Source: Pelargonium nanum
Lineage: Eukaryota; Streptophyta; Magnoliopsida; Geraniales; Geraniaceae
DNA: 24,998 nucleotides
Reading direction: 5' to 3'
NCBI GenBank assembly: GCA_036897485.1
Contig: JAYMTF010001248.1
Coordinates: 1 to 24,998 of the forward strand
The translations under genes and the position numbers were made by a program. The notes under the pieces were generated by a model, which was not told the DNA's origin, did no database searches, and saw only the letters and a program-made list of their open reading frames with translations. Positions 12,261 through 24,998 of the stretch are shown here, one piece after another. Position 1 is the stretch's first letter, and each line of letters begins with the position of its first letter.

Positions 12261-12352
12261 GGTGGCGTGGAGAGGTGTTTCTTGAACTGTCCAATTCTCC
12301 GGCGGAAGAGGAAAGAGAGAGAGAGAGAGTAGTGATCAAGCGTTGGTGATCG

Positions 12353-16231
<3,879 letters not shown>

Positions 16232-16506
16232 GTCAACTCGACAAAGCGAGAATATGTGTGTAACTGTAACAAATTAGCTGTCTTTTCAAAAATAACTGTG
16301 GAGTGTGGAGGATGAGATGTTTGTACTCTACTAGCCTTCCTCCTGCATGTCATGTTCGTTCCAGTTCCAGAGTGTAGTTAAAAATGTAAAAGTGAATTTG
16401 GGTTACTACATATAATATCTAATGCTGTGGTTTTGAAATTGTATGGGACCTTTCCATCCTTTAATTCTGTGTTTAGATTTTAAAGATGTTTGGAGACTGA
16501 AATAAA
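16232..16506 (+). other. 3' UTR of NADP-malic enzyme with candidate poly(A) signal
   Basis: The U-rich stretch after the stop codon contains several TGTAA/TTTGTA-type motifs (for example around 16255-16270) and an AATAAA at 16501-16506, about 270 bases past the stop. The exact cleavage site cannot be read from sequence. Confidence 0.45.
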
Positions 16507-16874
16507 GTTGAAAGATAGAAATACAGGTAAATAAAAGCCCAAAACAAAATTGACATTTGATTCAGTAGTTTCAACGAATATAATGGCATCATCTGCAAAC
16601 TGCTCAACTAACCAGGAAATGAACAATTGATGTTTGCAAGAATTTTTGCCAGAACCTCGCTCATACATGGAAGTGGCCAGACTAATTGACTTGTAAAGTC
16701 ATTTAGATCTCGAGTGGAGTCCTTGGAATTTAGTACAAGAAACGAGGCACCGATGCCTCTACGAAGCTCGCCTTTGCAAGATAATGTGTAGAAACTGCTC
16801 GTGATTTGGCCGGTATAAGTAGACATTGCGAAACTAAAACTTGGTTTGGTAGTGGCATGGCGAAACAAAGACAA
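16480..16874 (-). pseudogene. Broken LINE (L1-type) reverse-transcriptase fragment
   Basis: On the minus strand, 16772-16632 encodes GELRRGIGASFLVLNSK followed by LNDFTSQLVW and VLAKILAN. This lines up with the start of the plant LINE reverse-transcriptase domain, where a 'NATFLVLIPKK..DFRPISLVG..YKVLAKILANRL' pattern is usual. In another frame, 16588-16599 encodes FADD inside EQFADDAIIFVE, the catalytic YADD/FADD box of the same enzyme. In an intact element these lie some 200 or more residues apart; here they are about 30 bases apart and out of frame, so the middle of the domain has been deleted. No intact copy, poly(A) tail or target duplication was found. It is a dead remnant. The similarity is judged from remembered family motifs. 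Confidence 0.65.
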
Positions 16875-17261
16875 ACAATTCTTTTTAACGCTCTGCTCAT
16901 TTCACTTTCACAAGATTCTCAAATAGTAACATAACAAAGAATTCCACCACACCTAAGGAATATATATATATCCAAAAAGGCAATGCAATGGCATAGCTCT
17001 AAAGAATGGCAAAACAATTCCATTTCGAATTCTATTGTAAACCATCTGAAAATTAGTTATATTGAAATTGAACACAATACTCTGTTGCGAAATTATAGCT
17101 GAACTCCCTATGTGTGTATCTATGGTACATTTTGATGGAAGAGTAAGGAGCTCTGGATAAGTCGTACATAGCTCTTGCAGGGATACCATACAGGCGTCTC
17201 TCTCTCTTCAAGCAGATGCAGGGTTTTGATCCAAGGATTCAAATCATGCGATGAACTCTTT
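16875..17261. other. Intergenic tail between LINE remnant and dioxygenase stop
   Basis: AT-rich, with a short TA run near 16960-16971. The part next to 17262 should be the 3' UTR of the minus-strand dioxygenase. I see no gene. More of the LINE could lie here, but nothing is recognisable. Confidence 0.5.
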
Positions 17262-20200
17262 TTAGGTCCGAGTCTTACTGTAGGTATCAAGATCAACGTG
17301 TGTATCTTTGTAGCGCTGGGTCAGATAAGTTTCGCATTTGATTGGAGGAAACCTGGTAATAAAGATAAATGCAACAGTTCAACAAAATCACTCTAACTCA
17401 TCTGAAATGCAAACTTGACATTTTAACGTTTATGAATTGCCTATAGTTTTACTAGCACTCAAATAGAGAAATCGGTTTCTTGAAGCATATAATGATGCAA
17501 AACGTAAAAATGCGTATGACGTTTAAGGACGTGGAATAAGGAAATGCCTTCCCTCTGTCTTGGTGTGTCTTAGTTTGTGAATGAGAGCTCTAGTTTCAGA
17601 ACACAGAGGATATAACGATATTCTTTTTTTTTTCTTTTATAACTACTTTGTACAAAACATTTACTGTTTCAACTTACTTGGGAGGGTTTTTCTCTGACTT
17701 GCAGGTCGGCAAGCACTCTACAAGGCAGTCATGACTTGGTTCCACAAAATATGCAATCTGCTCAAACATAGAAAGAATAAAATATACATAAGCCACAATT
17801 TCTTCAACAGACAATTTAGCTTAAACCTAAAAGGTTCAGACAGATATTTAGGAACTTAGGAACTAGACCAGACAAGTCAACGTAGTGCAGGGCTGATTTA
17901 GCAGATAGGATTGCAAAGGTGAGAGGTGAAAATGTCAACAACAACAAAAAAAAAAAAAAAACATTGACCTAGGACCTCCTATATTAGTTATCAGGACATA
18001 GATTGGACTTGGAAAGTTGAACTGAACATTCTGTTGTTTCTCAACTCATTATGCTTGCACATAACAAGATTATAGGCCAATTCAACCATTTTGGCTGACC
18101 TCCCAAAGAAGATAAACTAGAAAACGAGTCCAAAGTAGAACCCTAAAAAAGTTAAAAAGTGTGATTAACTCGTTACAATACCATGGAGTCCGGGATTTCT
18201 AAGCAGTCAGGTGCCTAAGTGTAAACTAGACAAAGGCTGGATTGAGTTGGCTCATCCCAGTACCAAAGCAGGGAATCAATCAAATTCTAAACCATAAAGT
18301 TTCATCATCTTTTGTAGCATTTGAATTGCAGAACATAGTTTACATACATGGACATAACAATAAGGGCATCAGGGAGAAGAAAAAGATACTGTAAGCTATG
18401 ATCAAGTGTGCATGCACAGAAATAAAGAGAAAATTACATATAATTCAGCAACAAAGAATATAGAGGTAAGGCCTTATAGCCTATGACAGAAATGAAGGAT
18501 AAATGAAAGAAAAATAAAGAAAGAGGGTAGCTTACAGAATATCTTTCTTGGCCATTCCCCAAAACCCTATGTAATGTTGACCTATATGTGAATAAGAAGC
18601 AGAAGGTATGTTATAAACAAAGTTGAAGTAAACAACAAAACAGGGGGAGTCTTCCATAACCCCTCCAATATAATAGCAAAAACAACCAAATCAGCAACGA
18701 TGCATCAAGCAAAATTGAGTGGCAATGAGAATACATTTGTGAACTCACAGGGTGATTCTGAATAACTTAACAGTCAAGAACACGTGCAACAGGAAATCAA
18801 GCTCCTTAAAATTGGAGTTCGTCTCACATTCTTTCTAATTTCATTCATGAAGCTACTGAGTAACCCAGAATTTCCCTCCAATCCCTACTGTTGCTTGGAC
18901 TTAAATCCTAGATGTCTACTAGACAGATGGAAAGAGACTTTCACTGACACATTCATTTCTCAGATAAAGTATAATACAATCAACCCTAATCAGCACCAAG
19001 AGATGTAAATTACTTGAAAATACAGTTGCTCCAACGCTCCAGCATGTCTCCAAGATTCACTATGAATGCTCTGTGAAACCAATGAGAATACATTTCATTA
19101 GCAGTTAAGAACAGGACTTGGGTTGATTGCAGGCTTCCAAAGATATTAACTGAAAAGGAAGTTGCAGCCTGAATTAAGAGGACGCTGCTTGCTGGAAGTA
19201 AATAATTAGATATAATAGTATGAAAAAAAAGCCACACAAAAACAATATATCTTCACATATATCTCAAATACAATCTCCAACAGCATGCCAAACACTCACC
19301 CTTTCATTGGTGGTATGTATTCCCATATTTGTGGTTTAGCATCCTTGTCCTTACATATCTGAAGTGGATCATAAAGTTTTTTAAATCACTTTCCAAATAG
19401 AAAAAAATAAAAAAATAGTGATGAAAAGTATGACATTCCAGGCATCCTTACCTGGAGACCTACAACATCATCAGTAGCCAACAGGGTAATTAAACCATAG
19501 TCAGAATGAGCTCCAGCTCCATATATCCCCTTTGATGGATCCGAAAGACCTACACAAGAGAACTATAAGTTACACCAACTTCACAATATGGCCAATTCTC
19601 CAATGTTACTTCAGGCCCTTCAATGTAAATCCCACCTTCATAGTGTAGCAAACGCAAAGTTGCAATGGGGTTGCCAAGCATATCTGGCTTATCAAAGAAA
19701 TCAACCTCAAGATCAAGTGCAAGGGCTATTACTCTAGCAACTTTTCTGGCCACCTCCCTGAAGGCACACAAACAATAGAAGTATTTTAACATCAAATAAA
19801 GATACACACAAAGAGTTCATATCCGTAGTATGGTAATAGGACAGCAACTATCCAAATGCAGAAAACACTACCTCTGACACACATTAGAGACATTGTTAAA
19901 TTGGTCTCAGTAAAAAACCAGACATATACTCTAAAGTACCCTTAAATAAGAGAAGATTCTACAGATAATTACAAATTCAAACATGAACAAGGAACTAACA
20001 ATCAGTGTTGTTTAACAGATAGCAACAACTTACAATGCTTCTCCATGAAATTTCTCCATGGTCTCTCTCCACCCAGGTAAAGTACCTAAAACAAAACAAA
20101 CAAGCAAAAACAAAAGTCAATAACTAACAAGCTGCTTTCAAGTACTTTAAGACAATACATACAATTGATCAAATATAGACAGTACTCACCTCCAGCAGGC

Positions 20201-20817
20201 CAGACATTTGGGCCATAAAATGGCTTTTCAGCTTCTGGGTCACCTTCAGCTACCTCAACACCAATATAATACCCCTCTTTGTAGTCTCCTACTATCCAAA
20301 AAAACACAAAAATCAGTACATGCATTTCTAAACATCCATATTTCTAATTTATGCATGTAATTTTGAGTGCAGAAAAAAAAATGGTGGCAAAGACAAACCA
20401 TGCACTTGGTTATCAGGATCCAGAGTCTCATCAAGAACAGGAGTGTAGCCTCTGTGCTTCTCGTTCCTCAAAACCTTCATTTTCACGTCCAATGGCATAT
20501 CAAAAAACCTCTTGCTCTGTCCAAAAACCTCCTCCATGAACTCCTGGGTTATTCCGTGATTCACCACGTAGAAGAACCCACAATCCAAACATGCCTGAAA
20601 CCACATTAAAATCGGAACTTTGAGCGAGAAATTAGCAGAAAACGAGACGGAATTGAAGAAATTGAGAGATTGATCGATTTTGGTGCGTGGGTTTTAGAGC
20701 TACCTGTTTGAGTAGAGAGACGTTTTGATGAATATCGGAGCTTGAGAGATCGATACAGTTGAGGAGTGAGACTTTGGTGGACGACACGACGCCATTACCG
20801 TTGCAGTGGCTCTCCAT
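17262..20817 (-). CDS. 2-oxoglutarate/Fe(II)-dependent dioxygenase (At3g46490-like, 'hxnY-like'), 337 aa, 11 exons
   Basis: A soluble oxygenase that couples oxidation of a substrate to decarboxylation of 2-oxoglutarate. The substrate of this plant group is unknown to me. Exons in transcript order: 20817-20704, 20594-20399, 20288-20190, 20085-20034, 19757-19636, 19549-19452, 19358-19300, 19070-19014, 18581-18536, 17757-17678, 17352-17262. The sum is 1014 nt, all GT-AG, no internal stop. The N-terminal DIOX_N-type part includes LDCGFFYVVNHGI and KHRGYTPVLDE. The catalytic core has the iron ligands His209 and Asp211 (AHSDYG) and His270 (STLHRVLGNGQERYS), and the 2-oxoglutarate-binding Arg279-x-Ser281. 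GAFIVNLGDMLERWSN is also typical. It matches, from memory, Arabidopsis At3g46490/At3g46500 along its whole length. The start at 20817 (MESHCNGN) is chosen because that group begins there; an in-frame ATG at 20907 would add 30 residues. Confidence 0.94.
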
Positions 20818-20970
20818 TTTTGTTCCTCGAGAAGCGCAATCAAAGACGAGGTCATCGCAGGATTTTGTGGATGGCGCTTTTAAGGAAGGAGAAGAAGACT
20901 CGACCATCCCAACGGTGTCGTGTCGTGTCTCGGTTTTCGTTAGTGTGCACTTCAGCCCCAATGTTTTGCT

Positions 20971-21012
20971 TATTTACACTTGGGTACCTGTACTTTATAA
21001 TATTTATAAATG
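20971..21012 (-). promoter_or_regulatory. Candidate TATA region of the dioxygenase gene
   Basis: On the minus strand the sequence reads CATTTATAAATATTATAAAG at about 21012-20993, containing TATAAATA roughly 180 bases before the ATG at 20817 and 90 before the in-frame ATG at 20907. This rests on motif and distance only. Confidence 0.4.
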
Positions 21013-21019
21013 CGCAATT

Positions 21020-22795
21020 TTGCAACGAAAGCAATTACAAAATTCCAAGTTTCAAGATTCCTTACAAATTATTCTAATTGTGGGTTAGTAGTTGGACGTG
21101 GACTCTTAGGATACGGGAAGGGCTCTTAGTTGGTGAAAATTTAGTTAAGCATGGAAGTCGATTATAATAAAAAAAGTGTTGTGTCGAAAAATGACATAAA
21201 GTGGTAATTTTGTGGAGAGTTGAAGCGTAGCATAAAGTAAAAGTAATATAAAAACGGAGCAAATAAAATTTCCATAGTTAGCCAAAATAATCATTGAAAG
21301 TCCTAAATGGTTAGGACGCAAGATGTCGGAACAGGGTGGTTGAACATGCGTCATGTATGCGTGTGTCCCACGCATTTCTCAATTATGTTATGTTGATTTA
21401 TTGGATTGACTCATTTTCGGGGTTCAATCTAATTCTTTTCTGCGGACTTCATCGTAAGCTTTTCACAAGATACATGTGTCGGTTTCTCAATCCTTAAATA
21501 CTTGTGAATCTTCAATTATCATTGTTGCTCATACTGTGTAACTTTGAATTGTTAGAGCATAAGCATCAACGGGAATTAAATTGAGTCCATACTTGTTATA
21601 TTATAATTTTTTAGTTAGCCACATAAGCAAATGTCCTCTTCAACTTTATTTTCTCTATTGATGGATTCAAATTTGAGTCCTTAATTACCATATTATATTT
21701 AGAGAATAAGGAATCTAAGCTAAGAATTTTTTGGATTATCCTAAGAGCATCCACATTGTAGATCCTAAATGCACGGTGGCCAACAAAGAGACCTCACTTT
21801 TTAATGAGGTCATCAATGTGAGAAAATCTTTAAGAGGTTTGGGCCCTCTTAAGACGGCCTTGACCTTAATGACTACTTAGTTTATTTTATTTTATTAGTC
21901 AATAGTATAATATCATTTGATAAATGAAGACAAAAAATTTCACAATATAATATATATTATGTGATAATTTAGGACCCAAATTGATGTATGTAGACCGTAG
22001 TCAATAACTATTAGTATATAGTGTTGAATGTGCAAATAGCATAAAGTTGCAGTTAATAGTGAAGAATAGAAAGAGATGAGGGACCTTTGTGAAAAAGAGA
22101 GAAAGATTAGACTAGTGGACGGGAGGTGCGCAGAATCCCATGTGTATATATATAATATAAAAATGAAAAGAGTAGGGCACTTTCAGTGGATCACCAAAAT
22201 TCTACCTTTTGGGCAGCTGTCGAAAGACGTGTACTTTTTGGTGTCTGACGTGGATTATATCTTACCGTCAACGTTGAATATATATGGATACAAAAGTGCC
22301 ATTTGTCCTTCGTGGACTAGGGCTGTCTTCTCTCCTCAAGGGAGCATATTAGTCCTCCGGTCGTTTTATATGTCAAATATATGTACTAATGTTAGAAATG
22401 CATCAAATTGTGACAGGTGAAAAGTGGGTCTTATTTTGTACTTTTAGGCAATTTTGGTTTTCATGGGGTGAGATAGTGGGTCTTAATCGTGTTAGTTATA
22501 ATGAACGGCTAAAATTCAATTTCAGCCTTATATGTATGACGATTGCATGTATGAATCATTTCCCTTTCATTAATATAACTTTGACTAGGTCTTCAGATTC
22601 TTTGTTAGATCTTTATGGTTAGGTCAGGTTCTGACCCATTCCGAAGATTAACGTTGTTTTGTTAGATGATTGCTCTTGAGTAATATAAGATTTACTTTGT
22701 TTCAAAAAATATAATACTACATACAACATAATCTTATACATTTGTACTTGAATAATCAATAATATTTTTAATATAAGAGATAAGGGTTAATTAAT
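21020..22795. other. Gene-free upstream region with probable MITE debris
   Basis: No supported coding region. Phrases such as TTAGAGCATAAGCATCAAC (about 21553) and TAAGAGCATCCACATTGTAG (about 21742) look like the termini of common plant non-autonomous transposons ('agagcatccaca' type). A diverged direct repeat (AAATTGAGTCC...TATTATA) occurs at about 21578-21605 and 21669-21697. Short hairpins lie at about 21790-21811 (GACCTCA/TGAGGTC) and 21829-21853. I could not define complete elements or target duplications. The rest, to 22795, shows nothing recognisable. Confidence 0.35.
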
Positions 22796-23072
22796 TTAGT
22801 CTCCCCTGGACTGATAATTATTTTAGTTTTAACTCTTGGCCTTAAAATCATATATATGGTATTGGCACTTAAAGTTTTTAATTTTTTTTATTTTGGCCCT
22901 AATAACCTGCTACAACAGGTTGACCACTGTCACGTCAGCCAACTCATCCAAGCAAGCTGGCACGTCTGCTAATGATGCCACATCACCATGAGACCATGAG
23001 TTAAAACCAAAATAATTAACAATCCATAGATGCAAAACTAATTAACCTAATATTATTAAAATTCATGTATAA
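22796..23072 (+). mobile_element. Repeat block A plus junction J, left copy (MITE-like)
   Basis: Block A (about 22810-23022) is bounded by its own short terminal inverted repeats: AATTATTTTAGTTTTAACTC at about 22816-22835 and GAGTTAAAACCAAAATAATT at about 22999-23018, which match with one difference. It continues into segment J (about 23034-23072, AAAACTAATTAACCTAATAT and on). The reverse complement of 23672-23938 matches A and J in the same order, including TTTTGGCCCTAATAACC and CATCCAAGCAAGC. There is no coding capacity, as expected of a non-autonomous element. Confidence 0.65.
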
Positions 23073-23400
23073 TTAAATTCATGGTGTTTCATCATCCTCA
23101 ACCTCTTCAACTAATGGTGTTTCTTCATAGTCTTGCTTTAAGAGACGCTGCAAGCTTGCGACATGGTCCATTTCAGATTTTAATAATATTAGGTTAATTA
23201 GTTTTGTCATGTCGCAATCTTGCAGTGTCATTAGGTTAAGACCACTACAAATAACAAAAACCAGAGTTATTAGGTTAGTGCCACTACATTGATGGCACGA
23301 TTAGCTAAATGTGATCCGACTCCGAAAATGATTTTCAAAGCCACTATTCTATGCCAAACTGGTCATTTTTCAACTAAATAGATAGATAGTGCATCACATT
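23038..23400 (+). repeat. Long inverted repeat arm B, left (J+B)
   Basis: About 363 bases, paired in reverse complement with about 23939-24297. Well-conserved anchors are TGCTTTAAGAGACGCTGCAA, CATGTCGCAATCTTGCAGT, TGATCCGACTCCGAAAATGA and the inner end GTGCATCACATT. The arm folds on itself: 23034-23061 is the exact reverse complement of about 23178-23205, and CTGCAAGCTTGCGACATG (about 23149-23166) pairs with CATGTCGCAATCTTGCAG (about 23208-23225) with one mismatch. Confidence 0.85.
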
Positions 23401-23671
23401 AGAATTAATGAGCTGCTCATCAAACTTGATTTTCACTAATACTAAACCATTAGTTATACATCTCTAGTTAAGTTCATGTCTAATCCACCTCTATCACAAA
23501 TCATAAAATTGTTGCTAACAATACTACAAAATGAACAACTTTCCAATTAATTCTTTGTAATTAGAGATTCATGCACCCAAATGCAACACTCTTTTGTTTT
23601 TGTTGTCTATAATCTTAATGATAATGTCACAATTTAAAAGTTTGGTCACTTTTTTTTCGGTATAAAAATTA

Positions 23672-23938
23672 TAGTTTACTAATTATTATACATGAATTTT
23701 AATAATATTGAGTTAATTAGTTTTCCCTCCCTAGAATGTTAATCATTTTGGTTTTAACCCCTGGTCTCATAGGTGACGTGGCAGTCTTAACTGACGTGGT
23801 TGCTTGCTTGGATGGGTGGGTTGACGTGACGGTGGTCAACCTATTGTACCTGGTTATTAGGGCCAAAATAAAAAAAATTAAAACTTTAAGAGTCAATATC
23901 ATGTGATTTTGAGGCTAGGGGTTAAAACTAAAATTTTC
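23672..23938 (-). mobile_element. Repeat block A' with junction J', inverted copy
   Basis: This is the reverse-oriented partner of block A and J. J' lies at about 23687-23721 (TACATGAATTTTAATAATAT and on). A' (about 23731-23938) carries the same terminal inverted repeats, TTTTGGTTTTAACCCCTGG and CTAGGGGTTAAAACTAAAA. It lies between the two arms of repeat B, directly against the inner end of the right arm. Confidence 0.65.
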
Positions 23939-24300
23939 AATGTGATGCACTATCAATCTATTTAGTTGAAAAAGATCAGTTTGGCATAGAATAGTGGCTT
24001 TGAAAATCATTCTCGGAGTCGGATCACAGTTAGCTAACCGTGGCATCAATGCAGTGGGTCGAACCTAATAACTCTGGTTTCTGTTATTTGTGGTTGTCCT
24101 AACATAATGATACTGCAAGATTGCGACATGACAAAACTCATTAACCTAATATTATTTAAATCTGAATTGGACCATGTCGCAAGCTTGCAGCGTCTCTTAA
24201 AGCAAGATTATAAAAAAAATATCATTAGTTGAAGAGGTTGAGGATGATGAAACACCATGAATTTATTTATACATGAATTTTAATAATATTGAGTTGATTT
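23939..24300 (-). repeat. Long inverted repeat arm B', right (B'+J')
   Basis: Reverse complement of 23038-23400, with modest divergence and small indels, running from AATGTGATGCAC to a third copy of the J sequence at about 24268-24297. The two arms are separated by about 540 bases, made of a 270-base spacer and block A'. A transcript crossing the region could fold into a hairpin with a stem of more than 300 bases. Confidence 0.85.
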
Positions 24301-24840
24301 TTCAATATAAATTCTAAATTTTGTTCGTGAATTTTATTATATAGACTCAATTTGGTTCTTAACTTTTCTCTACAAATTCAAAATAGTTCATAAAATGTTC
24401 TGTATGAATCAAAATGATTTTTACCGTCGTCGCATTAAATAGTTTGAGTTTGATAGAAAATCTCAAAATATTAAAGTATAATTTTATCCAACTATTTTGC
24501 TGGCATTGCTTAAATGTTGGTGCAAAAAATTATTGAAGACTTGGACAAGTTGATCCTTTGCCTTGAAGCACTCTCACAAGTGCATGAGGTGTCATGCAAT
24601 TACTTAGCCTATACTTTTTAACAGTTAATTATGAATAAATTAGTAACAATATAGTTATTTAAGCAGCATTGAGTTGTGACAACAAGAGTGGTAAAAGAAC
24701 AAAAACTAATTTTAAATTCACAACCTCAAGAATTGAATTTAACTAAAAAAATTATTTGAAAACTATTAGAAACCAGCCCAGTACCCAAGAGTCTATCCTA
24801 ATCACCCACATGTGGGATGTGGATAGAATTAGTGGATGTT
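24301..24840. other. AT-rich sequence, no recognisable content
   Basis: About 540 bases between the repeat island and the right-edge patch. No open frame, structural RNA or repeat is supported. Confidence 0.5.
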
Positions 24841-24844
24841 AAAT

Positions 24845-24906
24845 ATGGGCTCTAACTAAATTATATGGGCTTTTCAGCCCATTATATGTTGGGCCAAATT
24901 GGGCCT
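24845..24906. promoter_or_regulatory. Cluster of TGGGCY (site II-like) motifs
   Basis: Five TGGGCC/TGGGCT-type motifs on both strands within about 60 bases (ATGGGCT twice, AGCCCAT, TTGGGCC, TTGGGCC). Such clusters are typical of plant promoters bound by TCP factors. A gene could begin beyond the right edge, but none is seen here. Confidence 0.3.
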
Positions 24907-24931
24907 TGGGATTTGGCATATCTGGGTTTAA

Positions 24932-24998
24932 GGGCTTGTTTGGTAACACTACTCAAAAGCCAAAAGCAGCTTCAAAGTAGCTTCTGAAAGCCTTCATG
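24932..24998 (+). mobile_element. Possible terminus of an hAT-type element, cut by the window edge
   Basis: GGGCTTGTTTGGTAACACTA followed by runs of AAAGC(A/C) and AGTAGCTTCT resembles the ends of non-autonomous hAT-like elements in plants (GGGC.TGTTTGGTA, then AAAAGC-type subterminal repeats). Only one end is inside the window, so no inverted repeat or 8-base target duplication can be checked. Confidence 0.3.

Noticed and set aside
17946-17961. Poly(A) run as tail of a retroposed copy
   Set aside because: It lies within dioxygenase intron 9 with no gene-like sequence before it and no flanking duplication; a simple homopolymer is the better reading.
20759-21088. Two overlapping plus-strand open frames of over 100 codons
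   Set aside because: They are opposite-strand shadows of dioxygenase exon 1 and its leader. The minus-strand frame matches a known family; these do not.
22076-22420. 114-codon plus-strand open frame
   Set aside because: It lies in AT-rich gene-free DNA, has no recognisable motif or splice context, and is a length expected by chance.

Overview
The window is nuclear DNA from a flowering plant, most likely a eudicot. It is AT-rich, its three genes are split into 11 to 19 short exons with GT-AG introns, and its proteins match well-known plant families. The species cannot be named from this sequence. I found no rRNA, tRNA, CRISPR array or bacterial-type operon.

Layout. Positions 1-590 hold the upstream region of the first gene, with a possible old LTR-retroelement remnant. 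Positions 591-10191 (+) hold a complete 19-exon gene for a gamma-clade RNA-dependent RNA polymerase (RDR3/4/5 type, DFDGD active site, 996 aa). About 2.1 kb of intergenic DNA follows, with small tandem repeats and a GC-rich patch. Positions 12353-16231 (+) hold a complete 19-exon cytosolic-type NADP-dependent malic enzyme gene (588 aa). The roughly 1 kb between it and the next gene carries its 3' UTR and a broken LINE reverse-transcriptase fragment. Positions 17262-20817 (-) hold a complete 11-exon 2-oxoglutarate/Fe(II) dioxygenase gene of the At3g46490-like group (337 aa), convergent with the malic enzyme. From 20818 to the end there is no gene. This stretch holds probable MITE debris, an unusual inverted-repeat island at about 22.8-24.3 kb, and at the right edge a TGGGCY-rich patch followed by what looks like the start of another transposon.

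Function. The three genes are not an obvious pathway: one belongs to an RNA-silencing-type polymerase family, one makes NADPH and pyruvate from malate, and one is a soluble oxygenase of unknown substrate. Their adjacency looks like ordinary plant gene order. All three models were assembled by hand from splice sites. The phases of every junction add up, and each ends on a stop codon with no internal stop.

The most unusual structure is the repeat island. Two blocks of about 0.6 kb lie in opposite orientation but are circularly permuted: A-J-B on the left, and J-B-A-J when the right side is read in reverse. This is not a simple transposon hairpin.
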